A DNA stretch of 55,274 bases from JBMOUD01 sp049319665 (GCF_049319665.1 NZ_JBMOUD010000022.1:1-55274), one strand, 5' to 3'; shown: positions 43,580 to 52,755, numbered from the stretch's first letter. Program-made: numbers and translations. Notes: generated from the sequence alone by a model not told the origin.

Positions 43580-44899
43580 ATGTCTCTTTCTCTGCTGGAT
43601 AATCTGGCACAACAGATCGCCGGGCGGCAGCAATTATGCGTGGCGTTTAGCGGTGGGCTGGATTCATCGGTGTTACTGCATGCGCTGGTTAGCTTGCGAG
43701 CAACACAATTGCCGCAACTGCAACTGCGAGCCATTCATATCCATCACGGGTTGAGCCAGTTTGCTGACCAATGGGCAGCGCATTGCGAAGAAATTTGCCG
43801 CTCATGGCAGGTTGAACTCAAGGTTTCTCGGGTGACGGTTGATGCCAAGCATGGCGGAATTGAAGCCGCAGCACGCAGCGCCAGATATCAGGCTTTTTCT
43901 GATTACTTGCTGCCGGCAGAGACTCTGGTTACTGCGCAGCATCTTGATGACCAGTGTGAAACCTTTTTGCTGGCATTAAAACGCGGCAGTGGCCCTGCCG
44001 GGTTATCAGCCATGCGCCAGCAGGCGAACCATGATTACCTTTTATTACGTCCATTGCTGTCATGTAGCCGTCAGCAGTTGGAAGCTTATGCCCAGCTTTC
44101 CGCTATCCGCTGGATTGAAGATGACAGTAATCGGGATGTACGTTTTGACCGCAATTTCTTACGCCTGCAAGTATTACCACAGCTTTATCAACGCTGGCCG
44201 CACTTTGCTCAAGCAACGGCGCGGAGTGCCAGCTTGTGTGCAGAACAAGAAGCCCTGCTTGATGAGTTGCTTGAAGAGTCATTAAACCGCTTAATCGATC
44301 AACAGGGGAGCTTATCTGTAGATGAGATGCTCTGCATGTCGGCTTCGCGGCGCGATGCTCTATTACGCCGCTGGCTTGGCCGCCATCATTTACCGATGCC
44401 GGCCAGAGAGCAGTTACAGCGGCTTTGGGATGAAGTGGCGCTAAGTCGGGATGATGCAACGCCGCAATTACAGCTCGGCGCAATAACCGTCCGCCGTTTC
44501 CGCCAGCGTTTATATGTGGTCGGTAAGATTTCAGGTTACAAAGACGTCCAGTTTTCTTGGGAACCTAATCAGAATTTGGTATTGCCCGATAACTTAGGCA
44601 CATTACGATTGTTACGGCAGGAAGAAGGCAATGCGCAGTGTGTGCGGCAGCTGCGAGAAGGCGAGCAACTATCTGTCCATTTTTATGCGATAGAGAAAAT
44701 TCAAATAGTTGGTCGACAGCATGCCAGGGAGCTTAAGAAGCTTTGGCAAGAGCTGGCTATTCCGCCTTGGGAGCGTGACCGTATCCCGCTAATTTTTTAT
44801 AATGAACAACTTATCGCTGCGGCGGGCGTGTTTGTTACTCGTGAAGCTCAGCCAGAACCACAAGAAAGCGAATGGTATCTTGTCTGGGAGAAAAACTAG
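43580..44899 (+). CDS. tilS: tRNA(Ile)-lysidine synthase
   Basis: TilS ligates lysine to C34 of tRNA-Ile(CAU) so that it reads AUA instead of AUG. 439 residues: PP-loop ATP site AFSGGLDSSV at about 22-31, then HIHHGLS, AAARSARYQAF, TAQHLDDQCET and the C-terminal TilS domains. ATG 43580 follows AGGAAACGAAG; a GTG at 43556 is an alternative. Essential, moderately conserved. Confidence 0.96.
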   Translation: MSLSLLDNLAQQIAGRQQLCVAFSGGLDSSVLLHALVSLRATQLPQLQLRAIHIHHGLSQFADQWAAHCEEICRSWQVELKVSRVTVDAKHGGIEAAARSARYQAFSDYLLPAETLVTAQHLDDQCETFLLALKRGSGPAGLSAMRQQANHDYLLLRPLLSCSRQQLEAYAQLSAIRWIEDDSNRDVRFDRNFLRLQVLPQLYQRWPHFAQATARSASLCAEQEALLDELLEESLNRLIDQQGSLSVDEMLCMSASRRDALLRRWLGRHHLPMPAREQLQRLWDEVALSRDDATPQLQLGAITVRRFRQRLYVVGKISGYKDVQFSWEPNQNLVLPDNLGTLRLLRQEEGNAQCVRQLREGEQLSVHFYAIEKIQIVGRQHARELKKLWQELAIPPWERDRIPLIFYNEQLIAAAGVFVTREAQPEPQESEWYLVWEKN

Positions 44900-44920
44900 C
44901 GAGCGCTAGAAAAAGATAAT

Positions 44921-44945
44921 AAAAAGGGCAATCTTGCGATTGCCC
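44921..44945 (-). terminator. rof terminator between convergent tilS and rof
   Basis: GGGCAATC/GATTGCCC stem with a TTGC loop. On the minus strand it is followed by T5, so it best serves rof; on the plus strand the tail is weak. Confidence 0.75.
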
Positions 44946-44974
44946 ATTATGATTCAGATTACGAGTGGAGGAAC

Positions 44975-45235
44975 CTATTCTGCGCTTACTACAACAGTAC
45001 CGATTTTAGGATGACTGAAGCTTTCAATATGGTCCAATCGTAGCTCACGCGTTGTCCCTGCGGCCTCAACGATCAGATATTCCACTTTCTTGCGCATCAA
45101 CAGGTCATTAGCTTTAGCTTCCACGACTTCTCCGCTTCGTAATGTAAGCGTTAAAACCAGATGCCCCTGGCAGGCAAGCTCGAGATTATCGTAATCATCG
45201 CAATTGATGGGTTGGTACTCATCATTCATCGACAT
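44975..45235 (-). CDS. rof: Rho-binding antiterminator Rof
   Basis: Rof (YaeO) binds transcription terminator Rho and inhibits RNA loading. 86 residues with the Sm-like fold pattern YQPINCDDYDNLELACQ...LTLRSGEVVEAKANDL...EYLIVEAAGTTRELRLDHIESF. Its start overlaps the yaeP 3' end by 14 bp; the two form a small minus-strand operon as in E. coli. Confidence 0.94.
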   Translation of the reverse strand: MSMNDEYQPINCDDYDNLELACQGHLVLTLTLRSGEVVEAKANDLLMRKKVEYLIVEAAGTTRELRLDHIESFSHPKIGTVVVSAE

Positions 45236-45422
45236 AATCGCTCACCAATAAGTTAGCGGCGGCATAAGCCGCCTGTTCCCGGACGGAAGACGCAATATCA
45301 GTATTCGCTGCTATTTCGTCTAATGCCTTTAGTACACAGCCCAATGCGTCGGGCACATAACCAAGATCGCCACTGGCTATCTCGGCATATTTACGGCGTA
45401 CTAACTCAGAGTAGTGCTGCAT
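45222..45422 (-). CDS. yaeP: UPF0253 family protein YaeP
   Basis: 66-residue acidic helical protein of unknown function, family signature YSELVRRKYAEIASGDLGYVPDALGCVLKALDEIAA. A strong Shine-Dalgarno AAAGGAGG precedes the ATG at 45422. Overlaps rof by 14 bp, so the two are probably translationally coupled. Confidence 0.92.
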   Translation of the reverse strand: MQHYSELVRRKYAEIASGDLGYVPDALGCVLKALDEIAANTDIASSVREQAAYAAANLLVSDYVDE

Positions 45423-45789
45423 AGATCCTCCTTTAGAGCGGTTTGAAATCTACTGCTTAAAATCGATTCCAAACGTGTTCTAAAACCCTTTATACCGCAT
45501 GGTTATTTTTTGGAGACCTAGCGACATAAACTTGGCATATGCAACGACTATAGCACAGGAGTTAATGAGATATTAGCCGTCGATTATGGCTTTAATCACT
45601 ACTTACATATCCTTTATAAGGAGAGGGCATTTTGGGGGAGTGAGAACTTACCGGGCGGGCTAATACGTTGGCAGAAATCGTTACGGCGAGTTAACAAAAT
45701 GGATGTTTCACCGACATTCTTTCTCTAACTAATGCTGATTATGGTAATTTATCGCCCAGATAAAAGTACATCCAGAGAATGTCGTTAGC
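45423..45789. other. 367-bp intergenic region, divergent promoters presumed
   Basis: Separates divergent yaeP and the MipA-family gene. I see the yaeP Shine-Dalgarno at its left edge but no RNA gene, repeat or convincing operator. Promoters for both genes must lie here; none could be assigned with confidence. Confidence 0.4.
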
Positions 45790-46581
45790 ATGAAAAACCC
45801 TTTAATACTTTCAATATCTATCCTCTCCATTTGTGGGATAAGTTTTTGCGCGCAAGCGGGCCAGGAAAGCTTCTTTGGCGATCATACTGATGTCACTCTC
45901 GGTGCGGCCGGTGAGTACGCGCCACGTTACTTGGGATCATCTGAGAGTGAATTTCGCCTAATGCCAGTTATCCAACTGCAAAGAGGGGCGATGTTTGTCG
46001 ACTCAACGAAAGGCGTGGGTTATGACCTGCCGATTGTCGGCGGCTTTTATCTCGAGCATTCGCTGGGATTCAGTTTTGGTCGCTCTGAGCAAAATAACCT
46101 ATGGCGCGACGGTTCCAATAATTTGCGCGGAATGGGGGATATTAAAGGCGCACTTAATACATCTTTTTCATTGGGGTACCAATTCAGCCCGCAATTAGCG
46201 GCTGATGTGATGGCGACATTGCCACTGACTGCAAGTCAGGGCGTGGCGTATCAGGCGACTGTGCAGGGAATTCTGTGGCAGAAAAACGCCGATGAGATTG
46301 ATTTTGAAACCGATATTCTATTTGGTGACCACCGAAACAATATGCTGTTTTACGGCGTGTCTGCTGAGCAAAGTGCTGATTCAAACTTCAAACAATATAA
46401 TGCAGCCGGTGGCCTTTATGGTGAATCACTCATATTGAGCTGGAATCACCAATTTTCTAAATCCTGGAAAACCGTGGTTGCGGTGGATTACACCTATCTT
46501 AATGATAAAGCAGCTAATAGCCCGATTATTGACCAGCGCAATAACGTGACCGAAACGCTAGAAGTTGCCTATTCATTTTAA
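45790..46581 (+). CDS. MipA/OmpV family outer membrane protein
   Basis: 263-residue protein: signal peptide MKNPLILSISILSICGISFCAQA, then DVTLGAAGEYAPRYLGSSE, the MipA/OmpV family opening. Alternating beta-strands follow, ending VTETLEVAYSF with a C-terminal Phe that marks a BamA-inserted barrel. In E. coli MipA scaffolds MltA and PBP1b; other members have unknown or transport-related roles, so function here is not assigned. It stands alone between yaeP and yaeQ, a place where E. coli has no such gene, suggesting lineage-specific insertion or loss. Confidence 0.88.
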   Translation: MKNPLILSISILSICGISFCAQAGQESFFGDHTDVTLGAAGEYAPRYLGSSESEFRLMPVIQLQRGAMFVDSTKGVGYDLPIVGGFYLEHSLGFSFGRSEQNNLWRDGSNNLRGMGDIKGALNTSFSLGYQFSPQLAADVMATLPLTASQGVAYQATVQGILWQKNADEIDFETDILFGDHRNNMLFYGVSAEQSADSNFKQYNAAGGLYGESLILSWNHQFSKSWKTVVAVDYTYLNDKAANSPIIDQRNNVTETLEVAYSF

Positions 46582-46680
46582 ATTTTACTCTGTACTAGAA
46601 GCGCTAAGACCGGTGAACAACATGTGATCCCCGTCCCGGCTTTCAAGTACACTGTGGCTTCATTGATTTAGAGGTTTCCC

Positions 46681-47244
46681 ATGGCGTTAAAAGCGACAAT
46701 TTATAAAGCTGCTGTAAATATTGCCGATATGGATCGCAATTTTTTCTACGATGCTAGCCTGACTCTGGCTCAGCACCCTTCAGAAACAGAGCAAAGGATG
46801 ATGCTGCGTTTACTAGCTTGGATATGCCACGCTGATGAACGTTTAATATTTACTCGAGGTTTGAGCGCTGAAGACGAACCGGAAATCTGGCGTAAAAACG
46901 ACCATAACGGTATTGAGCTGTGGGTTGAATTAGGTTTACCCGATGAGAAACGTCTGAAAAAGGCCTGCAATCAATCGCGTAATGTCGTGCTTTATGCGTA
47001 TGGCGAGCGAGCGGCTAAAGTGTGGTGGGCACAAGCACAGTCTAAGTTACAAGGGCTTAGCAACCTTTCTATCCGTTACATTGATGATGAGTTGTTAGCG
47101 CAACTGGTCACTTTTGCTAACCGAAGCATGACTTTGCAAGCCACACTGCAAGATGGAACTATTTGGCTTTCTGATGCTCAGAGTAATCTGGAGCTTCACT
47201 TTACTGAATGGCAGATGTCTGACTGGAAACATGAAGGAATGTAA
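46681..47244 (+). CDS. yaeQ: YaeQ family protein
   Basis: 187-residue protein with the YaeQ pattern (MALKATIYKAAVNIADMDRN, HPSETEQRMMLRLLAWICHADE, WVELGLPDEKRLKKACNQS). The fold is PD-(D/E)XK nuclease-like in this family, but biochemical function is not established. Two bases before arfB, so the pair is coupled. Confidence 0.93.
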   Translation: MALKATIYKAAVNIADMDRNFFYDASLTLAQHPSETEQRMMLRLLAWICHADERLIFTRGLSAEDEPEIWRKNDHNGIELWVELGLPDEKRLKKACNQSRNVVLYAYGERAAKVWWAQAQSKLQGLSNLSIRYIDDELLAQLVTFANRSMTLQATLQDGTIWLSDAQSNLELHFTEWQMSDWKHEGM

Positions 47245-47246
47245 GG

Positions 47247-47663
47247 TTGTTGATACTTTCTGGACGGTTAGAAATACCTGATAGCGAAATTGATTTAACG
47301 GCCATTCGTGCGCAGGGTGCGGGCGGCCAAAATGTTAATAAAACCTCAACCGCTATCCATCTACGTTTTGATATTAAAGCCTCCAGTTTACCGGAGTATT
47401 ACCAGCAGCGTTTGTTGGCATTTAAAAGCCATTTGATTACCGCCGATGGGCTAGTGGTTATCAAGGCACAAGAACATCGCAGTCAGGAACTCAATCGAGA
47501 AGCGGCGCTAGCCAGACTAGCGGCGCTCATTGAGCAAGCTATGATTGTTGAAAAAACTCGACGAGCGACGAAGCCAACTAAAGGTTCTAAAATTCGACGG
47601 ATTGAAAGTAAAGTTCGCAAAGGAACAACGAAAGCTCTGAGAGGAAAAATTCGTCAAATCTGA
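47247..47663 (+). CDS. arfB: peptidyl-tRNA hydrolase / ribosome rescue factor ArfB, TTG start
   Basis: ArfB (YaeJ) rescues ribosomes stalled on non-stop mRNA by hydrolysing peptidyl-tRNA. The 138-residue protein has the release-factor GGQ motif in RAQGAGGQNVNKTSTAIHLRF (GGQ at 26-28) and a basic tail (ATKPTKGSKIRRIESKVRKG) that fills the empty mRNA channel. The start is TTG at 47247 or 47250, close to GTAAGG; no ATG fits. Directly after yaeQ. Confidence 0.94.
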   Translation: MLILSGRLEIPDSEIDLTAIRAQGAGGQNVNKTSTAIHLRFDIKASSLPEYYQQRLLAFKSHLITADGLVVIKAQEHRSQELNREAALARLAALIEQAMIVEKTRRATKPTKGSKIRRIESKVRKGTTKALRGKIRQI

Positions 47664-47683
47664 ACATTTGCCCAATTTATACC

Positions 47684-47812
47684 TATACCCAAAATAATTG
47701 GAGTTACATCAGGGCGACAAGGGAGCGCATCTCGATGAGCTTACTACGGTCAAGTGATTCGGGTAAGCAACTGCAGTCAACGCAGAGGAAACTTCAAGTA
47801 TGGCGAGTATAT
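47684..47812. repeat. 129-bp TATACCC-type palindromic element (arfB-nlpE)
   Basis: Begins TATACCCAAAATAATTGGAG and ends ACTTCAAGTATGGCGAGTATA, imperfect terminal inverted repeats of about 22 bp. The inner part CTCGATGAGC and GATTCGGGTAAG is also self-complementary. Same family as 21664-21788. No coding capacity. Confidence 0.7.
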
Positions 47813-47870
47813 ACCTAAAAAACGCCGGGATGTGGCTAGCATCTCTGCAACTTGACGTATGACGGGTATA
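47810..47870. repeat. 61-bp short copy of the palindromic element
   Basis: Starts TATACCTAAAA, sharing TAT with the end of the preceding element, and ends CAACTTGACGTATGACGGGTATA. Terminal repeats are kept but the centre is largely missing, as in an internally deleted copy placed in tandem. Confidence 0.6.
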
Positions 47871-47934
47871 GATATTTATTAAATACAGGTAATGATTTCG
47901 GAATGGCAGGGATACAACACAGTAGGAGAAAACT

Positions 47935-48618
47935 GTGAGAAAACTAATTCTTACTGCAGTATTGGCATTAGGGGCATTTTCGCTGATTGGTTGCCACAAT
48001 AAAGTTATCGAACCTGAGCAACCGTTACGCCCGATGCAACAGAGTTTTATGGGGGTTTTACCTTGTGCTGACTGCTCGGGAATTGAGACGTCGCTGTTCT
48101 TGCAAGAAGATGGTACCTATGTGCTCAACCAGCACTACCAAGGTACGCCAGGAAAAGAATTCAGCAGGGCAGATTATGGCACTTGGGCACGTACGGCAGA
48201 TAAACTGGTCTTGACCGATAAGCAAGGTGGAAAGCGTTACTTCCATCCTAACGGTGAGAACCTGGATATGCTCGATGTAGATGGCAATGCGATTAAGTCA
48301 TCGTTCAACTATCAATTGAAACCTGTGCAGCAAAGCATGCCTAAAACACCGATGGCGTTGTCCGGAATGTTACAGTTCAATACGGATAAGGCATCCTTCA
48401 TTGATTGCACAACGGGAAAATTAATCCCAGTGGCTGTCAACGTGCAACTGCATCAAGAGTATGTGAAAGCGCAAAGTACGCCTAACCAACTGATCTTCGT
48501 TTCAATGGATGGTCATTTCACTGTTGAGCCTTCAGATGACGATCGTCAGTGGCAAAAGGCATTGGTGGTTGATGGGCAAATAGCCTTTGATCAACGCAAG
48601 AACTGCGACAGTAAATAA
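47935..48618 (+). CDS. nlpE: envelope stress lipoprotein NlpE, GTG start
   Basis: NlpE (CutF) is an outer-membrane lipoprotein that activates the Cpx system on surface contact or when its own sorting or disulfide formation fails. 227 residues: signal with lipobox LIGC (Cys20), N-terminal barrel with VLPCADCSG (Cys44-x-x-Cys47), and a C-terminal domain with Cys in SFIDCTTG and RKNCDSK. Start is GTG 47935 after AGGAG. Convergent with proS. Confidence 0.94.
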   Translation: MRKLILTAVLALGAFSLIGCHNKVIEPEQPLRPMQQSFMGVLPCADCSGIETSLFLQEDGTYVLNQHYQGTPGKEFSRADYGTWARTADKLVLTDKQGGKRYFHPNGENLDMLDVDGNAIKSSFNYQLKPVQQSMPKTPMALSGMLQFNTDKASFIDCTTGKLIPVAVNVQLHQEYVKAQSTPNQLIFVSMDGHFTVEPSDDDRQWQKALVVDGQIAFDQRKNCDSK

Positions 48619-48662
48619 TAGAACATACGCTGAGTCTTAAAGCTCAGCGCGTGATCCATAGC

Positions 48663-48692
48663 AAAATGCCCTGTTAAACAGGGCATTTTTTT
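48663..48692. terminator. bidirectional terminator between nlpE and proS
   Basis: AAAATGCCCTGT/ACAGGGCATTTT stem with a 3-nt loop, with T7 on the plus strand and T4 on the minus. It serves nlpE clearly and probably proS too. Confidence 0.85.
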
Positions 48693-48710
48693 ATACTATT
48701 ACTGGCGTTA

Positions 48711-50429
48711 TCAGTTTTTGATATTGGTGAGTAGGAAATCGACGATTTCGCTAGTTTTAAGCATCTGCTTCTCACCGGTACGGCGGTTTTTGTATTCGAC
48801 TTCTTCGGCATCTAGATTACGATCGCCGATAACAATTTGATGCGGCACGCCAATGAGTTCCATATCGGCAAACATCACGCCTGGGCGCTCTTTACGATCG
48901 TCAAGGATCACATCAATTCCTTTTGCTTTCAGCGTCTGATACAGCTCTTCAGATACGTCTTTCACGCGGAAGGATTTGTGCATGTTCATTGGCAAAATAG
49001 CCACATGGAAAGGTGCGATCGCATCTGGCCAGATAATACCGCGGTCGTCATGATTCTGCTCAATAGCAGCAGCAACGACGCGAGTTACCCCGATACCGTA
49101 ACAACCCATCGTCACAACTTGATTGCGGCCATCTTCACCCTGAACCGTCGCTTTCATCGCTTCAGAATATTTGGTGCCTAACTGGAAGATATGGCCGACT
49201 TCGATGCCGCGTTTAATCAACAGGGTACCTTGACCATCTGGGCTAGCATCGCCTTCGACCACGTTACGAATATCAGCAACTTTAGGCAACGCTACATCGC
49301 GCTCCCAGTTAACACCGAAATAGTGTTTACCATCGATGTTAGCACCAGTGCTGAAATCACTCATTGCGGCGACAGTGCGGTCAGCAATGACTGGGATTGG
49401 CAGATTAACAGGTCCCAGAGAACCAGGACCGGCATTAACCAGCGCACGAATTTCATCTTCAGTAGCGAAAGTCAGTGGCGCAGCAACCAGCGGCAGTTTC
49501 TCTGCCTTCACTTCATTCAACTCATGATCGCCACGAACCAACAGAGCAATCAGCACATGGCCGCTTTCATCGCTGGCTTTAACCATCAGGGTTTTTACGG
49601 TTTTTTCAACCGGAACCTGGAACTGCTCAACCAATTCGGCGATAGTTTTGGCGTTTGGCGTGTCAATCAGGCGCATTGTTTCGCTCGCCTGTGCACGACC
49701 TGCAGCTGGTGCTACTGCTTCTGCAAACTCGATGTTAGCGGCGAAATCAGAACCGGTAGAGAAGACGATATCGTCTTCGCCACTTTCAGCCAGAACCTGG
49801 AACTCATGCGAGGCGCTGCCGCCAATAGAGCCAGTATCAGCCTGCACGGCGCGGAAGTTCAGCCCCATGCGGTTAAAGATTTTGCTATACGCGGCATACA
49901 TGCCATCGTAAGTTTCTTGCAATGATTCCTGTGTGGCGTGGAAAGAGTAAGCATCTTTCATCACGAACTCACGAGAACGCATCACACCAAAACGTGGGCG
50001 AACCTCGTCACGGAATTTCGTTTGGATCTGATAAAAATTCAGCGGCAATTGCTTATAAGAGCTGATCTCATGACGCATCAGATCGGTGATAACTTCTTCA
50101 TGCGTTGGGCCAAGAACAAAAGGGCGGTCGCCGCGGTCAACAAAACGCAACAGTTCAGGGCCATATTGTTCCCAACGGCCGCTTTCTTGCCACAGGTCGG
50201 CAGGCTGTACTACGGGCATAGAGACTTCAATCGCATTCGCGTTGTTCATCTCTTCGCGCACGATGTTTTCGACTTTCTTAAGTACGCGCAAACCGGTCGG
50301 CATCCAGTTATAAAGACCGGAGGCAAGTTTGCGGATCATCCCGGCGCGCAGCATCAGCTGGTGGCTGATGACTTCTGCATCGGCTGGCGTCTCCTTCAGT
50401 GTGGAGAGCAGGTATTGAGTTGTACGCAT
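48711..50429 (-). CDS. proS: prolyl-tRNA synthetase
   Basis: Class II synthetase charging tRNA-Pro. 572 residues, the long bacterial type: motif 1/2 region (FRDEVRPRFGVMRSREFVMKDAYSFH), an inserted editing domain at about 230-390 that clears Ala-tRNA-Pro (VKTLMVKASDESGHVLIALLVRGDHELNEVK), motif 3 (MGCYGIGVTRVVAAAIEQ) and a C-terminal anticodon domain. Last gene of the met-rcsF-trmO-proS minus-strand series. Confidence 0.97.
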   Translation of the reverse strand: MRTTQYLLSTLKETPADAEVISHQLMLRAGMIRKLASGLYNWMPTGLRVLKKVENIVREEMNNANAIEVSMPVVQPADLWQESGRWEQYGPELLRFVDRGDRPFVLGPTHEEVITDLMRHEISSYKQLPLNFYQIQTKFRDEVRPRFGVMRSREFVMKDAYSFHATQESLQETYDGMYAAYSKIFNRMGLNFRAVQADTGSIGGSASHEFQVLAESGEDDIVFSTGSDFAANIEFAEAVAPAAGRAQASETMRLIDTPNAKTIAELVEQFQVPVEKTVKTLMVKASDESGHVLIALLVRGDHELNEVKAEKLPLVAAPLTFATEDEIRALVNAGPGSLGPVNLPIPVIADRTVAAMSDFSTGANIDGKHYFGVNWERDVALPKVADIRNVVEGDASPDGQGTLLIKRGIEVGHIFQLGTKYSEAMKATVQGEDGRNQVVTMGCYGIGVTRVVAAAIEQNHDDRGIIWPDAIAPFHVAILPMNMHKSFRVKDVSEELYQTLKAKGIDVILDDRKERPGVMFADMELIGVPHQIVIGDRNLDAEEVEYKNRRTGEKQMLKTSEIVDFLLTNIKN

Positions 50430-50547
50430 GATGTGTTGATTCCGTTAGCACTGCAAATTGCATCGGGCTGCCTGATGACAGCCAAAAACGTAAAAGTACG
50501 CTAGTTTACCAGCGACTGGGGATTGTCAAAAGAGAGCAGGCAGAAAT

Positions 50548-51255
50548 TTAGCTTCTGTCCAGAGAGATAACCCTATTCCGTTCGCCAATGACTTTCCAGC
50601 GAACGTTAAACTCGAGTAGCAAGACCGCGTAATCTCGTTCTTTATCTTCGCCTTTACGATAGGCTGGACGAGGATCCTGGCCTAATACTTGGCTAATAAA
50701 ACGGCGAAGATGCGGATAACGTAGCCGGTTCTGTTCTAGCTGATATTCTGCTTGCTCAGAAAATTCGACTGGCATATTCGCGGCTGGCGCATGTTGGGCA
50801 AATCCGGCCGTTGCTGCTGGCTGACTTTCGGCAAAAGGCAAATAAGGTTTGATGTCCACCACCGGCGTACCGTCAACCAAATCGAGACTGCCCAGTTGCA
50901 GTATGACCTCTTGCCCCTGGCAGCGAATATCTTTTAGTTCAACTAACGACATTCCCAAAGGATTGGGGCGGAAGGTTGAACGGGTAGCGAAAACGCCGAG
51001 TCTCGCATTACCCCCTAAACGAGGAGGTCGAACCGTTGGACGCCAGCCGCCTTCCATTGTCTGGTGAAAAATAAACATCACCCACAGATGACTGAAATCT
51101 TCGAGGCCTCTGACGGCTTCTGGTTGATTATAAGGAGCAAGCAAATGCAACTCGCCCGTACCATCCTCAACCAGGCCTGGTTGGCGAGGGACGGCAAATT
51201 TTTCTTTATAAGGGGAACGAATCACCCCTATTTGATTAAATGAAAAGGCGGTCAT
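50548..51255 (-). CDS. trmO: tRNA (N6-methyl-t6A37) methyltransferase TrmO
   Basis: TrmO (TsaA/YaeB) methylates t6A37 in tRNA-Thr(GGU) to m6t6A. The 235-residue protein has the all-beta class VIII SAM fold pattern IGVIRSPYKEKFAVPRQPGLV, HLWVMFIFHQT, GVFATRSTFRPNPLGMSLVEL and DGTPVVDIKPYLPF. Its start overlaps the rcsF end by 4 bp (ATGA), so it is translationally coupled. Both tRNA-37 modifiers in the window, tcdA and trmO, act on t6A. Confidence 0.95.
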   Translation of the reverse strand: MTAFSFNQIGVIRSPYKEKFAVPRQPGLVEDGTGELHLLAPYNQPEAVRGLEDFSHLWVMFIFHQTMEGGWRPTVRPPRLGGNARLGVFATRSTFRPNPLGMSLVELKDIRCQGQEVILQLGSLDLVDGTPVVDIKPYLPFAESQPAATAGFAQHAPAANMPVEFSEQAEYQLEQNRLRYPHLRRFISQVLGQDPRPAYRKGEDKERDYAVLLLEFNVRWKVIGERNRVISLDRS

Positions 51256-51659
51256 TTAAAGGTGACGTCAAGCGCCGAACCCTGACAGACGGCCTGCTGG
51301 TTGCAACCAGCGACACCACTAATAATTTGGCACTGATGCAATAGCACCGCATTGGCTTTCATTGACGCCGCGTGTGACAACATACGTTTGCGTGCGGTAA
51401 GCATATTTGGCGGCGTATCTTGCATACTCGGTTGGCAAGACTCACCCGATACTTCACCTAAATCACGGAAAGGTGTTCCCACTAAATCTCCGGCGTCTTT
51501 ATAGAGTTTGATTGGGACAGGCCGCGCGACGACGGGTTTACGTTTTTCAGGTTTTGGTTCTACTGTTGTTGGCTGTGTTGCAGTAACTGGCTGTGTTTTA
51601 TGCGTAGCGGAACATCCCGCGAGTAAAAGCGCTAACAAACAGAGAGGTAAAGCGCGCAT
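51252..51659 (-). CDS. rcsF: Rcs stress sensor lipoprotein RcsF
   Basis: RcsF senses envelope damage and signals through IgaA to the Rcs phosphorelay. 135 residues: signal with lipobox LAGC (Cys16), a Pro-rich linker, and a globular domain with four cysteines at 75, 110, 119 and 125 that match the two E. coli disulfides. RcsF is threaded through outer-membrane barrels by BamA, encoded elsewhere in this window. Operon with trmO. Confidence 0.95.
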   Translation of the reverse strand: MRALPLCLLALLLAGCSATHKTQPVTATQPTTVEPKPEKRKPVVARPVPIKLYKDAGDLVGTPFRDLGEVSGESCQPSMQDTPPNMLTARKRMLSHAASMKANAVLLHQCQIISGVAGCNQQAVCQGSALDVTFK

Positions 51660-51720
51660 CGTGTATCCTCTGCTTTTTGATATGAGGTAAAAGAGGCGTT
51701 ATTGAAGCAAGGTATTGGAA

Positions 51721-51756
51721 AAATAACAAGGAGAGCCGAAGCTCTCCTTGTTATTT
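51721..51756 (-). terminator. metNIQ terminator with UUCG tetraloop
   Basis: A perfect 16-bp stem AAATAACAAGGAGAGC with its complement. Read on the minus strand the loop is C(TTCG)G, the extra-stable tetraloop, and the stem ends in TTATTT. Lies between metQ and rcsF. Confidence 0.85.
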
Positions 51757-51863
51757 ATCTATCCCTGTAGCCCGGTAAGATGTTGGGCTGTCGGCCGCTT
51801 TTTGAAGCAAGCGAGGAGGGATTTGTCGCATAAACAGATTTTATTGCTTACGACTTAGTCGTA

Positions 51864-52679
51864 TTACCAGCCTTTAACCGCGCCGCCGTTGAAGACTTTG
51901 TTCGCCGCGTCGCTGACTTCATCAGATTGGTAAGCTTTGACGAAGTTTTTCACGTTCTCTGCATCTTTGTTGTCTTCACGAGCAACAATAATGTTTACAT
52001 AAGGTGAGTTTTTATCTTCAACAAAGATACCGTCTTTTTCTGGAGTCAGACCAATCTGGCTTGCATAGGTGGTGTTAATCACAGCCAGAGCAATTTTGTT
52101 GTCATCCAGAGAGCGTGGTAATTGAGGTGCTTCAAGCTCAACAATTTTCAGGTTCTTAGGGTTTTCAGTCACATCAAGAACAGTTGGCAGCAAACCAACG
52201 CCATCTTTAAGTTTGATCAAACCTTCTTTTTGCAACAGCAACAGAGAACGACCTAAGTTGGTTGGATCATTAGGGACGGCAATTTGGTCACCCTCTTTCA
52301 ATTCGCTGATGGATTTAATTTTCTTAGAATAACCAGCAATCGGGTAAACGAAGGTGTTGCCAACGGGTACCAGTTTGTAGCCACGATCTTTGATCTGTTG
52401 ATCTAAATAAGGCTTGTGCTGGAAGGCGTTAACATCGATATCGCCTTTGCTCAGAGCTTCGTTAGGCAGGACATAATCGTTGAACGTCACCAGTTCAACA
52501 TCAAGACCATATTTCTCTTTCGCGACTTTAGCCGCAACTTCTGCAACTTGCTGTTCGGCACCAACAATCACACCGACTTTAATGTGGTTCATATCTTCTT
52601 TCTTTGGACCACAGCCTACTAAGGCAACTGCACCCAGAAGTACACCCGCTACTGCAAGAGATTTAAATTTAATGGACAT
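51864..52679 (-). CDS. metQ: methionine ABC transporter substrate-binding lipoprotein MetQ
   Basis: MetQ captures D/L-methionine for the MetNI importer. 271 residues: lipoprotein signal with lipobox LVGC (Cys23), NlpA-family domain KVGVIVGAEQQVAEVAAKVAKEKYG, DVNAFQHKPYLDQQIKDRG, AVPNDPTNLGRSLLLLQKEGLI and VINTTYASQIGL. Third gene of metNIQ, 76 bp after metI. Confidence 0.97.
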   Translation of the reverse strand: MSIKFKSLAVAGVLLGAVALVGCGPKKEDMNHIKVGVIVGAEQQVAEVAAKVAKEKYGLDVELVTFNDYVLPNEALSKGDIDVNAFQHKPYLDQQIKDRGYKLVPVGNTFVYPIAGYSKKIKSISELKEGDQIAVPNDPTNLGRSLLLLQKEGLIKLKDGVGLLPTVLDVTENPKNLKIVELEAPQLPRSLDDNKIALAVINTTYASQIGLTPEKDGIFVEDKNSPYVNIIVAREDNKDAENVKNFVKAYQSDEVSDAANKVFNGGAVKGW

Positions 52680-52755
52680 GTCCTATCCTCAATACATTTA
52701 TTATGTTGAGATTAATTGCAAACAGCAGAGTGTTCACTCTGCTGTCATTGCTGCG

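Noticed and set aside
49191..49925. 244-aa open frame antisense to proS
   Set aside because: Entirely inside proS, which has all class II motifs; no start signal or domain in the antisense product.
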